Both the position numbers and the translations under genes were made by a program. This document shows positions 17,976-26,431 of a stretch of 43,681 nucleotides of DNA, in pieces. The notes under the pieces were generated by a model, which worked only from the letters and a program-made list of their open reading frames with translations, was not told where the DNA came from and made no database searches. The first letter of the stretch is position 1. The number at the start of each line of letters is the position of its first letter. Source of the DNA: an uncultured Verrucomicrobiota bacterium (GTDB taxonomy: Bacteria; Verrucomicrobiota; Verrucomicrobiia; Opitutales; Opitutaceae); the NCBI GenBank assembly GCA_903906135.1, contig CAIVJE010000010.1, forward strand, positions 1 to 43,681. The letters are read 5' to 3'.

Positions 17976-18656
17976 TTAAGGTTTAAGTTCAGCGACCAGG
18001 AATTCCAAATAAGCCAGATCAGCCGCAGTCGTGAGCTTGGGATTTGGGTAGGTATTTTCAAGCAAGGCAATGGGGTGGTGCAGGAGCTCCACGGCCGCGG
18101 CATCATCGGTAATGCTCAACCGGCGGGTCGCTACCCGTGCATAGGCTCGGTCGATCAAGGAGCGCGCAAAAACCTGAGGCGTTTCCATTGCCCACAGATG
18201 CTGGCGCGGCAGGGTGCGGAGTTGGCCTTCGCCGCGATGGACTTTGATGGTGTCGGTAACGCGATGGGCCAGCACGACCGCATTTTCGCGGCGCACGATT
18301 TTATGGAGAGCGACTAATTGCTCCGGACGGACGAGCGGGCGCGCACAATCATTAATAAAAACATATTTAACATCGTCCGGTAGTTCCGCCAAAGCGGCGC
18401 TGACGGAGTCTTGGCGTTCATTGCCCCCCGGTACAAAAAGCGTGGGGGTCGGCGCATACGCGGAGAGTTCGAGCAGTTGCGCTTGGTCACGGTAAGTGAC
18501 GATGAAAGTGTCGACGACCCCGCTGCGATAAAAAGCACTCACGCTGTGGGCAAAAACAGGCTTACCCGCGAGGGGGGCCAGGATCTTGTCCGTCACGGCG
18601 TTGGCCATGCGTTGACCGCGACCGGCCGCGAGGAGAATGGCCGCCGTGCGACTCAT
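17976..18656 (-). CDS. ispD: 2-C-methyl-D-erythritol 4-phosphate cytidylyltransferase
   Basis: IspD couples MEP with CTP. The 226-residue enzyme has the nucleotide-binding start AAILLAAGRGQRM, followed by DKILAPLAGKPVFAHSVSAF. The catalytic-site segments VFINDCARPLV (usually HDAARP), AHRVTDTIK and WAMETPQVF follow, with a final NPKLTTAADL block. INDCARP departs slightly from the common form but keeps the Arg-Pro. It lies 30 bp after pyrF and 12 bp before ispF. Confidence 0.96.
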   Translation of the reverse strand: MSRTAAILLAAGRGQRMANAVTDKILAPLAGKPVFAHSVSAFYRSGVVDTFIVTYRDQAQLLELSAYAPTPTLFVPGGNERQDSVSAALAELPDDVKYVFINDCARPLVRPEQLVALHKIVRRENAVVLAHRVTDTIKVHRGEGQLRTLPRQHLWAMETPQVFARSLIDRAYARVATRRLSITDDAAAVELLHHPIALLENTYPNPKLTTAADLAYLEFLVAELKP

Positions 18657-18686
18657 GCGATGGTGCGGGCCATAAAAAACATGCGG

Positions 18687-19385
18687 TTAGGCTCGGGCGA
18701 GTTCCGCTAAAATTGCCCGCGCCGCCGCCGCCGGGTCGGCGGCTTGTAGAATCGGGCGGCCCACCACGATGTAGCTCGAGCCCGCCTGGGCCGCGTTGGC
18801 GGGAGTCATGACCCGCTTCTGGTCATCAGTACCCGCTTCGTGGGCGGGTCGGATGCCGGGGGTGATCAACTGCATCGCTGCTGGTAATTGTTGGCGCAGG
18901 AGAGCGACTTCTAGCGGGGAGCAGACGAGTCCGCGGAGGCCGGCGGTCGCGGCCAGTTGGCCGAGCCGGGTGACTTGCTCGGCGGAGGGTGCGGTGACAC
19001 CAATTTCCTGGAGCCCTGGAGAATCCATGGAAGTGAGCACGGTAACGCCGAGGAGCAGCAATTGGGGATTGTGCTTTTGTTGAGCGGCGAGAGCCGCGCG
19101 CATCATCTCGCTGCCTCCAGCGCAATGCAGGGTCAGCATTTGGATCGGGAGCGGCGCCAGCGATTCCACGGCTTTGGCCACGGTGTTGGGGATGTCGTGC
19201 AGTTTGAGATCTAGGAAAATGTTAAAGCCGAGACCAGCCACCTCGCGCACGTAGTCGGGTCCGTAGGCCGTAAACATCTGCAAGCCAATCTTCACCCAGC
19301 GCAGTTGACCGTGCAGCTGGCGGAGAATGGGAGCAGCTGCTTCGCGCGTGGGAACATCAAGAGCCAAAATTAGGTCGCAAGCCAT
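18687..19385 (-). CDS. pyrF: Orotidine 5'-phosphate decarboxylase
   Basis: PyrF catalyses the last step of UMP synthesis. The 232-residue TIM-barrel enzyme carries LILALDVPT, WVKIGLQMFTAYGP, the catalytic DLKLHDIPNTV (the K-x-x-D core) and the phosphate-binding PGIRP and YIVVGRPIL segments. That is the group I bacterial layout. The ATG lies 59 bp from the ispE ATG on the opposite strand, so divergent promoters must share that gap. It heads the long minus-strand series that runs through ispD and ispF to dciA. Confidence 0.96.
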   Translation of the reverse strand: MACDLILALDVPTREAAAPILRQLHGQLRWVKIGLQMFTAYGPDYVREVAGLGFNIFLDLKLHDIPNTVAKAVESLAPLPIQMLTLHCAGGSEMMRAALAAQQKHNPQLLLLGVTVLTSMDSPGLQEIGVTAPSAEQVTRLGQLAATAGLRGLVCSPLEVALLRQQLPAAMQLITPGIRPAHEAGTDDQKRVMTPANAAQAGSSYIVVGRPILQAADPAAAARAILAELARA

Positions 19386-19407
19386 AGGTGAGGGGAGGTA
19401 CCGTGAG

Positions 19408-19437
19408 TGGAAATTGTGGTCTGCGCCATGCTATTTT
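19408..19437 (+). promoter_or_regulatory. Putative ispE promoter giving an almost leaderless message
   Basis: TGGAAA (19408-19413), an 18-bp spacer and TATTTT (19432-19437) with an upstream TGC (extended -10 form) lie just before ispE. The predicted start of transcription falls at or next to the ispE ATG (19445), so the message would have little or no leader. No Shine-Dalgarno is seen there, which fits. The hexamers are weak, so this is tentative. Confidence 0.25.
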
Positions 19438-19444
19438 ATGTGCC

Positions 19445-20335
19445 ATGAACTCTGTAACCGAATTTTCACCGGCTAAGATTAACCTGCTCCTCGCCGTCAC
19501 TGGCCGTCGAGCGGATGGTTATCATGATTTAGTCTCGGTGGTGGCTCCTTTAGATTTTGGAGATGAGCTGGTGGCGGAAAGTTGCGTGCGCGGCGCGGGG
19601 CCTCAGTTTACCTTGAGCTGTGTGCAACCCGAGGTGCCGCTTGATGACTCTAATCTGATTTTTAAAGCTGCGCAGGCCTTTGTGCTGGCAACGGGATGGG
19701 GCGGCGGAGTGCATTTTAAGCTGACGAAACGAATTCCGCTTGGGGCGGGCTTGGGCGGCGGCAGCAGTAATGCCGTGGCGGCGCTGCGGGCTTTGCATAA
19801 AATTTCGGGCGGCTTGCTCACAACCGAGCGATTGGCGTCGGTGGCGGCGACCCTGGGCTCAGATTGTGCGCTTTTTTTAAACCCCACTCCCTCTCTGATG
19901 CGGGGACGCGGTGAACAAATTGAAGGGGTGTCTGCCGCGGCGCGAACCAGACTAAGCGGTCGGCGGGTGCTATTGTTTAAGCCTAGTTTTTCCATTAATA
20001 CGGCGTGGGCTTATCAGCAGATGCGGCAGCGTGCGACCGACTACGTGCCAGCTGAATCAGCGGAAAAGCAGTTGGCTGCTTGGCTGGCTGGGTCGGAGTC
20101 AGCTGAGCGACTGCTGGCTAATAATATGGAAGGGGTGGCGTTTGATAAATTTATCGCCCTGCCAGTGCTCTTAAATAAATTGCGAACTCAGTTTGGCGTC
20201 GAAGGACGGATGAGCGGTAGCGGAAGTGCCTGTTTTGTTTTTCTAGCCGAGGGCCAGGCTAGTGCACCGTTGGTGGCGTGTATTCGCACCTGTTGGGGCG
20301 CGGCGGCTTTCGCGCAGGAAACTCGATTGAGCTAG
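19445..20335 (+). CDS. ispE: 4-diphosphocytidyl-2-C-methyl-D-erythritol kinase
   Basis: IspE phosphorylates CDP-methylerythritol, the MEP-pathway step between IspD and IspF. The GHMP-kinase signs are FSPAKINLLLAVTGRRADGYHDL at the N-terminus, the ATP-binding PLGAGLGGGSSNAVAAL and a C-terminal GRMSGSGSACF. Starting at the ATG at 19445 gives 296 residues and places the conserved PAKINL at the usual distance. The frame is open 19 codons further up, but that part has no family similarity. It diverges from pyrF-ispD-ispF and is followed by ptsI after 53 bp. Confidence 0.95.
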   Translation: MNSVTEFSPAKINLLLAVTGRRADGYHDLVSVVAPLDFGDELVAESCVRGAGPQFTLSCVQPEVPLDDSNLIFKAAQAFVLATGWGGGVHFKLTKRIPLGAGLGGGSSNAVAALRALHKISGGLLTTERLASVAATLGSDCALFLNPTPSLMRGRGEQIEGVSAAARTRLSGRRVLLFKPSFSINTAWAYQQMRQRATDYVPAESAEKQLAAWLAGSESAERLLANNMEGVAFDKFIALPVLLNKLRTQFGVEGRMSGSGSACFVFLAEGQASAPLVACIRTCWGAAAFAQETRLS

Positions 20336-20342
20336 TTCCTCA

Positions 20343-20371
20343 TTGACCATCTCGCGTTAGGCTTGGTTAAT
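20343..20371 (+). promoter_or_regulatory. Putative sigma-70 type promoter for ptsI
   Basis: TTGACC (20343-20348) is followed after exactly 17 bp by GTTAAT (20366-20371) in the 53-bp gap between ispE and ptsI. The -35 matches consensus at five of six positions. The predicted start near 20378 would leave a leader of only about ten bases before the ATG at 20389, and no Shine-Dalgarno is visible there. Confidence 0.45.
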
Positions 20372-20388
20372 CGATCCACGCTTACCCC

Positions 20389-22152
20389 ATGGATCCCCAA
20401 GCTAAAAGCGAACTCGTCATCCAGGGTATCGCGGCCTCTAAGGGCATCGCTCATGGGCAGGCATTTCTCTACCTGCAGAATGAATTAGAGGTGCCGCTCT
20501 ACACGGTGGATGCCGATAAGCGTGGCGCAGAGATCGAGCGCTTCGAGCAAGCGCTGGTTGTCACTCGGCAGCAGATATCCAAAATTCAGGATCAAGTAGC
20601 TCGAGATCTTAGTCCGGAGGAGGCTTTGATTTTTGATGCGCACCAACTGGTGCTTGAAGACCAAGCTTTGATTGGGGAGACGATTCGGGCTTTTGAAAAA
20701 ACAGGTCTCAATATTGAAACCTGCTTTAATAATATTGCGCAGCGTTACATTCAGGCTTTTGCCGAAATCGATGATGAATATTTGCGCGACCGATCGGCTG
20801 ATATCAAAGATGTCGCGAAGCGCGTTCTGCAGGTTTTGTTGGGGCAAGCCGCGAGCAGCCTGACAGAGTTGGTGGAGCAGCGCATCATTGTCGCGCCCGA
20901 TATTTCTCCTTCCGAATCAGCGGGAGTAGATCGGAGTGCCGCGCTGGGCATCGTGACCGATGCCGGCAGTCATACGAGTCACGCGGTCATCGTGGCACGT
21001 TCGATGAAGATTCCCGCCGTGGTGGGTACGCGCGATCTCTCGAGCAAATTAAAGAACGGCGATTGGCTCATTGTTGATGGGTACGAAGGCCTCGTGATCG
21101 TTAATCCCACGGAGCAGACGCTATTTCGTTACGGTAAAATTCAGCAGGCCAAGCAGACCTTCGAGACGCATCTGCTGGCGGTGAATGAACTCGCGGCCGA
21201 AACCTTGGACGGAGTCCACGTTAGCCTGCGGGCCAACATTGAGAAACCCGATGAGGTTGCCTTGGTGCGACAATACCGAGCGCAGGGGGTTGGGCTTTAC
21301 CGGACCGAGTATCTTTTTTTTGCTACTGAGGAAATTCCCACCGAGGAGCAGCAATATGCGGCGTACCGGGAAATAGTGGCTGGGCTCGCCCCCGCGCCTG
21401 TGACCATTCGGACACTTGATGTCGGTGGAGACAAGCCATTGCCCGGTCGGCCTGATCTGATTGGACCCGAGGCGAATCCATTCATGGGCTTCCGCGCCAT
21501 TCGCATGTGTCTTGAAAATCCGGAACTCTTCAAAGACCAACTGCGCGCGATCCTGCGCGCGAGTGCGCACGGTCGAGTGGAGCTCATGTATCCGATGATT
21601 AGCGGTCCAGATGAATTAACGCGGGCGAATAACTTGCTGCAAGAAGCGCGACTGGAACTAACCCAACGCCAGCAAGCTTTTGATCCGCAGCTCCGCGTTG
21701 GGGCGATGATTGAGATACCGAGTGCCGCCATCGCGAGTGACCTCTTGGCTGGTCAATGTGATTTTTTTAGTATCGGGACTAACGATTTAATTCAGTACCT
21801 GCTCGCGATCGATCGAGGTAATAGTCGCGTCGCGGCGCTTTATGATCCGGTGCATCCCGCGGTGTTGCGCGTCCTGCAGCAAATTATCACAGCCGGCCAT
21901 GCGCGAAATATTAAAGTCAGCGTGTGTGGTGAAATGGCGGGGGATGCTATTTATGTCCCCTTGCTTCTGGGTTTGGGGGTCGATGAGTTGAGCATGGCGC
22001 CTTCGCTGTTGCCGACGGCGAAATATCTCATTCGTACCTTAAAAATGAGTGATGCTCGGCAGTTGGCGCAAGCGGCGCTGGCGCAGACCGATGCCAAGAA
22101 AACTTATGCGTTGATTGAGGCTTTTTACCATGCCCGCATGCAGGCTAATTGA
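20389..22152 (+). CDS. ptsI: Phosphoenolpyruvate-protein phosphotransferase (PTS enzyme I)
   Basis: Enzyme I takes phosphate from PEP and passes it to HPr. The 587-residue protein is close to the usual length of about 575. It has the N-terminal HPr-binding helical part, the phospho-histidine segment GSHTSHAVIVARSMKIPAVVG (H198), and the C-terminal PEP-binding barrel. The barrel carries GVGLYRTEYLF, RTLDVGGDKPLP, SIGTNDLIQYLLAIDRGN and VCGEMAGD with its cysteine. No ptsH or EII gene lies in the window. The end overlaps the next gene by 23 bp, which implies coupled translation with a CxxCH protein of unknown role. Confidence 0.96.
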   Translation: MDPQAKSELVIQGIAASKGIAHGQAFLYLQNELEVPLYTVDADKRGAEIERFEQALVVTRQQISKIQDQVARDLSPEEALIFDAHQLVLEDQALIGETIRAFEKTGLNIETCFNNIAQRYIQAFAEIDDEYLRDRSADIKDVAKRVLQVLLGQAASSLTELVEQRIIVAPDISPSESAGVDRSAALGIVTDAGSHTSHAVIVARSMKIPAVVGTRDLSSKLKNGDWLIVDGYEGLVIVNPTEQTLFRYGKIQQAKQTFETHLLAVNELAAETLDGVHVSLRANIEKPDEVALVRQYRAQGVGLYRTEYLFFATEEIPTEEQQYAAYREIVAGLAPAPVTIRTLDVGGDKPLPGRPDLIGPEANPFMGFRAIRMCLENPELFKDQLRAILRASAHGRVELMYPMISGPDELTRANNLLQEARLELTQRQQAFDPQLRVGAMIEIPSAAIASDLLAGQCDFFSIGTNDLIQYLLAIDRGNSRVAALYDPVHPAVLRVLQQIITAGHARNIKVSVCGEMAGDAIYVPLLLGLGVDELSMAPSLLPTAKYLIRTLKMSDARQLAQAALAQTDAKKTYALIEAFYHARMQAN

Positions 22153-23554
22153 GCCGCTGGGAGTTAAGGGCGGCGGCTTAATCCGGGCTTATTTTTTACT
22201 CTACCCCGGTCGCAGATTTTCCTCTCTCGGCTTGCTCGGCTGCTTGGCCTTGATGGCCGGACTTGCTTGCGCCCAAAGTGAGCCTGACTACGAGCGGCCT
22301 CCCATTAGCTACTCCGCCACGACTCCGCATGATGCCGTTACTCGGCTGCAAGCTCGGCTCACGGCTGGCGCCGTTAAGCTGGTCGGGACTGATCAGGCAA
22401 TGCTTCGCGCGATTTTAAATGAGCTGAATGTCCCGATTGCCAGTCAGCTCCTCGTTTTCTCGCGCACGAGCTTTCAGCGCACTCGCATTCGGCCTGATCA
22501 ACCGCGGGCACTTTATTTTTCAGATTCTGTTTATGTCGGCTGGGTTCCTGGCGGCTTGATTGAAATTACGGCGCTTGATTCCCAATTGGGTCCTATTTTT
22601 TACACTTTTGAACTGCCGCATGGTGGGAGTAAGCTCCCTAAAATCACTCGCGAGGCAGATTGCCTGCGTTGTCACGGAGGGGTCTTTGTGCGCGAGATCC
22701 CCGGGCTCTTTGTTCGTTCGTTATTCGTGGATGCGGCAGGCGATCCTTTGCTGCACTACGGGACGCAACTGGTCGACGACGAGACGCCTTTTACGGAGCG
22801 CTGGGGTGGTTGGTACGTCACCGGCTATCACGGTTCCACTCCGCACCGCGGTAATGTCATTTCGACGGAGCGAGCCGATCAGCTTGATTTCACGCCGTCC
22901 GCAGCTCGCCCTGATGGACTGGCTGCCTTCATTGACACGAGCCTCTACTTAAAATCCACGAGTGACATGGTTGCTCTCCTTATTTGTGAACATCAGATGT
23001 CGGTGCAAAATAGCTTCACGAAGGCCGCTTTCGCGATTCGCCGCCTGATTACTTACCAGCATAGTCTGCAAAAAACATTTAATAAGCCACTGACGGATGA
23101 GCCCGCCTATGAGAGCGTCCAGAATGTATTACGCAGCTCGGTGCAAGACGTCGTAGACCGCCTCCTTTTTCGTCAGGCCGCTCAGCTCCCCGCTGGGATT
23201 ACGGGGGACGCTGCCTTCCAAGCCGCTTTTAGCTCAGGCGCCCCGCGCACGGTTGGCGGCTATGCATTGCGTGACCTGCAGCTCAGCGAACGGCTCTTTG
23301 CTCAGCGCTGTAGTTATCTGATCTACTCAGAATCGTTTCTTGCGCTACCGGAACTACTGCAACGCGGTATTCTTGATCGCCTGAAATCTGCTTTGCTCTC
23401 CCGTGATCCTACCGACCGTTATGCCTATTTGCCAGTAGCAGAAAGGCAGCGTATTTATGATATTCTTTTAGAAACCCATCCCCTGGCCCGCGCGCGCTGG
23501 TTGCGGCTACCTTTCGCCGAGAAATCGACCGCGACAAATTTCCGCAAGGCATAA
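22130..23554 (+). CDS. Secreted protein of unknown function with one CxxCH haem-binding site
   Basis: I take the ATG at 22130 (474 residues) because a GAGG lies nine bases before it; a TTG 15 bp upstream is the alternative. The N-terminus has a long basic stretch and then a signal-like hydrophobic segment LGLLGCLALMAGLACAQ. Residues 178-182 are CLRCH, a c-type haem attachment motif, in the context TREADCLRCHGGVF. The surrounding ALYFSDSVYVGWVPGG and YGTQLVDDETPFTERWGGWYVTGYHG segments look family-specific, and the C-terminal half is helical. I recall similar uncharacterised proteins in this group of bacteria but cannot name a function. It overlaps ptsI by 23 bp. Confidence 0.8.
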   Translation: MPACRLIEPLGVKGGGLIRAYFLLYPGRRFSSLGLLGCLALMAGLACAQSEPDYERPPISYSATTPHDAVTRLQARLTAGAVKLVGTDQAMLRAILNELNVPIASQLLVFSRTSFQRTRIRPDQPRALYFSDSVYVGWVPGGLIEITALDSQLGPIFYTFELPHGGSKLPKITREADCLRCHGGVFVREIPGLFVRSLFVDAAGDPLLHYGTQLVDDETPFTERWGGWYVTGYHGSTPHRGNVISTERADQLDFTPSAARPDGLAAFIDTSLYLKSTSDMVALLICEHQMSVQNSFTKAAFAIRRLITYQHSLQKTFNKPLTDEPAYESVQNVLRSSVQDVVDRLLFRQAAQLPAGITGDAAFQAAFSSGAPRTVGGYALRDLQLSERLFAQRCSYLIYSESFLALPELLQRGILDRLKSALLSRDPTDRYAYLPVAERQRIYDILLETHPLARARWLRLPFAEKSTATNFRKA

Positions 23555-23578
23555 AAAAAGCGGGCCCGTCGGCCCGCT
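23551..23578 (-). terminator. Rho-independent terminator after the MFS gene
   Basis: AGCGGGCC (23559-23566) pairs perfectly with GGCCCGCT (23571-23578) around a CGTC loop. On the minus strand the stem is followed by a run of seven T, and it starts 28 bp after the MFS stop. On the plus strand there is no U-run after the stem, so it would not efficiently terminate the convergent CxxCH gene, whose stop codon lies inside the T-tract region. Confidence 0.85.
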
Positions 23579-23606
23579 GGAGAATCTATGGTGTGATTAA
23601 GGAGCG

Positions 23607-25175
23607 TTAAGTCGTCGCTTGCTCTTCAATTTTCAGCACTTTGTAGCCACCGATGCTCTTAAAGTAGAGCAACACGCCGAGGAAGATTACCGCCATCGCG
23701 AGTGGGATAAAGGAATCCGCCTTGAGGGTCATGCGATCGCCGGTTTGATCGGCCAACACGATCGCTTTTTGGGCGTCGGTGGGGGCTTTCGCTTCCTTAG
23801 CCTCGGCGAGTTTAGTGCCGTCGATGGCATTCACTGGATCAAGGAAAAGGAACTTCGAAGGGGCGGCCGCCTTCACTATTTGGTAAGCAGCTGGATTGGT
23901 TTGCTGGAGGGATTCAGCCGCGTAGCGATCCTTGCTGTAGCCGAGGCCAGGACCGCCGATGAGACCAGCGGATAGCATCCCAATGCCGCCCATGATCGAA
24001 ATGGCGATCGCGCCGGAGCGTGGGTAACGGTCTGATACCACGGCCAACATGGTGGGCCAGAAGAAGGTTTTGCCGACGGCATAAATGCCGAGTGCGATCA
24101 AGGCCATGACAAAGGTCTGCATTCCACTGGCCAGGCGTAGTCCGACCACCGCGAGGATGGAGCATACCACGAGCAGGCCAACGGGAGAGAGTTTGAGGTT
24201 TTTCTCAATCCAGTGAGCGCAGAAGCGCAGGCTAAACATAATGGCTGAGGTCCAGATAAACAGGAATTTACCCTGCTCAGACGTAAAGAGGTTGCCCGTG
24301 ATATTTTGAATCCAGCCATCGGTGCCAAGCTCAACCGCGCCAACCATAGCGTGAGCGATAAAGAGCACGAAGAGCAGAATAGAACCGAGGGAGAATTTGG
24401 TAATGACCGCCACGGCGAGCATCAGCACGCCGGCGACTCCGTAGCCGTATGACGCCGGTAAGCCCAGTGGTCCGGAGCAAAATAGCGTCACGAGGTAACA
24501 GCCCACCAGAGAGCCCAAGAGGCCGACATCTTTAAACATCTCGCTGAACCGCGCACCCTTTTGGGAGGCTTCTGATTTCGGCATTTTCTGACCAATGAAC
24601 ATCAAGCCGTAGGCAACGGTCGGAATGAGATAGAGGGAGAGCTGGGTTTTCCAATTGAGCCCCATTTTATCGTCCAAGATCCACCCGAGGAGGCTGCCTA
24701 CCACCAAGCCGGCGGGCCAGCTGGCGTGTAGGATATTAAGATAATGCGTGCGATTCTGGGGGAATAGGGTGGCGACGAGGGGATTAGCGACCGCTTCGAG
24801 GGTGCCGTTGGCGAAGGCGAAGATAAACATACCGATGGTGAGCATCTGGTAGGCATTGGTGGGGGTCGTCGCGCCAAAGGTGACGAAAGCCGAAACCATG
24901 TGGAGGACGAAGGCGGTGAGCACTAATTTGCCGTACCCCACTTTGTCGACGATCAGACCACCGCCGATGATACCGAAGCAAAATCCGGTGAAGCCGGCTC
25001 CGCCGATGGCGCCAAGTTGGGTGGCGGTGAAGCCGAACTCTTTGCCCCAGTTATCAAAAATTCCGCCACGGATGGCAAAACCTACGCCGGCGGCGAAAAT
25101 TGCCGCAAAACCGGCCCAGAGGAGGCGCTGCGCATTGGGTGCGACGGGCGCGAGATTAGCATGCTCGTTACTCAT
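23607..25175 (-). CDS. MFS transporter, sugar-permease type
   Basis: The 522-residue protein has about 12 membrane helices, starting at [21 protein letters not shown] and ending at [29 protein letters not shown] signs include the [13 protein letters not shown] loop between helices 2 and 3 and the [19 protein letters not shown] segment. This last is like the fucose/glucose permease branch (FucP-like NGxxxxxxNP). A soluble insertion of about 60 residues precedes the last helix, where an alanine/lysine-rich stretch is visible. The substrate is unknown. It has its own terminator and a candidate promoter with a palindrome in the spacer. Confidence 0.88.
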   Translation of the reverse strand: MSNEHANLAPVAPNAQRLLWAGFAAIFAAGVGFAIRGGIFDNWGKEFGFTATQLGAIGGAGFTGFCFGIIGGGLIVDKVGYGKLVLTAFVLHMVSAFVTFGATTPTNAYQMLTIGMFIFAFANGTLEAVANPLVATLFPQNRTHYLNILHASWPAGLVVGSLLGWILDDKMGLNWKTQLSLYLIPTVAYGLMFIGQKMPKSEASQKGARFSEMFKDVGLLGSLVGCYLVTLFCSGPLGLPASYGYGVAGVLMLAVAVITKFSLGSILLFVLFIAHAMVGAVELGTDGWIQNITGNLFTSEQGKFLFIWTSAIMFSLRFCAHWIEKNLKLSPVGLLVVCSILAVVGLRLASGMQTFVMALIALGIYAVGKTFFWPTMLAVVSDRYPRSGAIAISIMGGIGMLSAGLIGGPGLGYSKDRYAAESLQQTNPAAYQIVKAAAPSKFLFLDPVNAIDGTKLAEAKEAKAPTDAQKAIVLADQTGDRMTLKADSFIPLAMAVIFLGVLLYFKSIGGYKVLKIEEQATT

Positions 25176-25223
25176 AATCGTATATTGGGGTTGAGGGGGG
25201 GTAGAACTGACACGAACGAAAAA

Positions 25224-25252
25224 ATAGTGAAGCAGAGGATTCTCCTCGGCAA
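25224..25252 (-). promoter_or_regulatory. Putative promoter of the MFS gene with a palindrome in its spacer
   Basis: On the minus strand TTGCCG (25247-25252), a 17-bp spacer and CACTAT (25224-25229) form a weak sigma-70 type promoter about 50 bp upstream of the ATG. The perfect inverted repeat GAGGA-TTC-TCCTC (25235-25247) occupies the spacer, where a bound repressor would block polymerase. The -10 matches consensus at only three positions, so both the promoter and the operator are tentative. Confidence 0.3.
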
Positions 25253-25371
25253 GGCGCTTTTATTTCTCGCCGTTAAATTTGATTCGCGGCGCCAGCGAAT
25301 TGCTACGCCCGTGCTTTTTTGCCCGTCGGAGAAAGGGGGCCGAACTGCCCTGAACCGCACCTTTGGGAATC

Positions 25372-26310
25372 CTACTTGCTGCTCTTCACGCCGCTAGCCA
25401 GCAGGGTTTCAAAATGGGGCTCATGGGCTTCGCGGGAAACAGTCTCTACTTCGACTTGTTGAAAGCCGGCTTTTTTAAGCCACCCATGCAGCGTGCTTTC
25501 TTTAAAGCCGAGCCAGAGATCGCCGTAGAGTTCATGGGCTTTTTCAAAGCCGTGGGCTTTGAGATCAAGGACCAATAGCTGCCCGCCAGGTTTGAGGATG
25601 CGGTGGGCTTCGTTAACGGCGGTTTGCGGGTGGCTGGCGTGATGCAGGGCTTGCGAAAGAATCGCGAGATCAACGGATTGGTCGGGCAGCGGCACTTGTT
25701 CGATGTCACCGAGTTTATACGTTAAGTTGGCGAGCCCATTCTTTTTGGCTAGCCGTGATCCCACGGCGACCATCTTGGCTGAATTGTCGATACACCAGAC
25801 GCGCGCGGCGCGGTGGGCGAGAAGCTGGGAGATGAGGCCCTCGCCGGCTCCGAGATCGGCGACGGTGATGGCGGGCACTAAGCGAAGCGCGAGTTGGCCA
25901 ATCGCCTCCCACGAGCGCCCGGGGCAGTGATTTCTCCCGAGTCGGCCGGCGATCAGGTTGAAATATTGCTCCGAGAGTTGGCGGCGTTTTTGCAGGCTCC
26001 GGTTGAGATTGCTGTAGTCCTCCGTGGATTCCGGCAAATTGGCGACCGATTCGCAGGCGGCCTTGAGTAAGGTCAGGGTCCCATTGGGCAAATCGGGCCG
26101 GAGTGAGTAGAAAGCTTTTTTCCCTTCGCGCCGATCGGAGACAAAGCCGGCTTGGCGCAGGAGCGCGAGTTGGGAGGAAATTCGCGATTGGGCCATGCCA
26201 AGAATTTCCTGCAATTCGGCGACTGATAATTCCTCCTTCAGCAGCAATGCGAGCAGGCGCAGCCGAGTGGAATCGGAAAGGATCTTAAGAGTTTCCCAGG
26301 AAGAATTCAC
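25372..26310 (-). CDS. ArsR-type regulator fused to a SAM-dependent methyltransferase
   Basis: The 312-residue protein has two parts. Residues 1-75 form an ArsR winged helix: LKILSDSTRLRLLALLL, the recognition segment QSRISSQLALLRQAGFV and the wing REGKKAFYSL. Residues about 110-260 form a class I methyltransferase with motif I VADLGAGEGLISQLLA, the acidic CIDNSAKM and the LSQALHHASHP block. No ArsR-type metal cysteine pair is present in the helix region. Such fusions are known in several phyla, often beside methionine-cycle genes, and are thought to sense SAM or a related metabolite. The neighbours here, an MFS permease and a GreA-like factor, do not reveal the target. Confidence 0.9.
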   Translation of the reverse strand: MNSSWETLKILSDSTRLRLLALLLKEELSVAELQEILGMAQSRISSQLALLRQAGFVSDRREGKKAFYSLRPDLPNGTLTLLKAACESVANLPESTEDYSNLNRSLQKRRQLSEQYFNLIAGRLGRNHCPGRSWEAIGQLALRLVPAITVADLGAGEGLISQLLAHRAARVWCIDNSAKMVAVGSRLAKKNGLANLTYKLGDIEQVPLPDQSVDLAILSQALHHASHPQTAVNEAHRILKPGGQLLVLDLKAHGFEKAHELYGDLWLGFKESTLHGWLKKAGFQQVEVETVSREAHEPHFETLLASGVKSSK

Positions 26311-26398
26311 GTCAGGTTAGCACCAAGAAGATTCTGGGCGTAGCGCAGAATGACAAGACGCGAAAAATCAACCCAGAGCGGGTCGTGAAACTTAGCCA

Positions 26399-26424
26399 GG
26401 GTAAGATCGCTAACGGTCTCACCC
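26399..26424 (-). terminator. Hairpin after the GreA-like gene, weak terminator
   Basis: GGGTAAGA (26399-26406) and TCTCACCC (26417-26424) form an 8-bp stem around a 10-base loop. One pair is G-U on the minus-strand RNA and a mismatch on the other strand, which supports a role in the GreA-like transcript. It starts about eight bases after the stop codon. No U-run follows, so it may be an RNA-end stabiliser rather than a true intrinsic terminator. Confidence 0.4.
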
Positions 26425-26431
26425 GGGGTGC

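Noticed and set aside
25315-25320. T6 run on the plus strand as a terminator
   Set aside because: No stem directly precedes it, and no plus-strand gene ends there.
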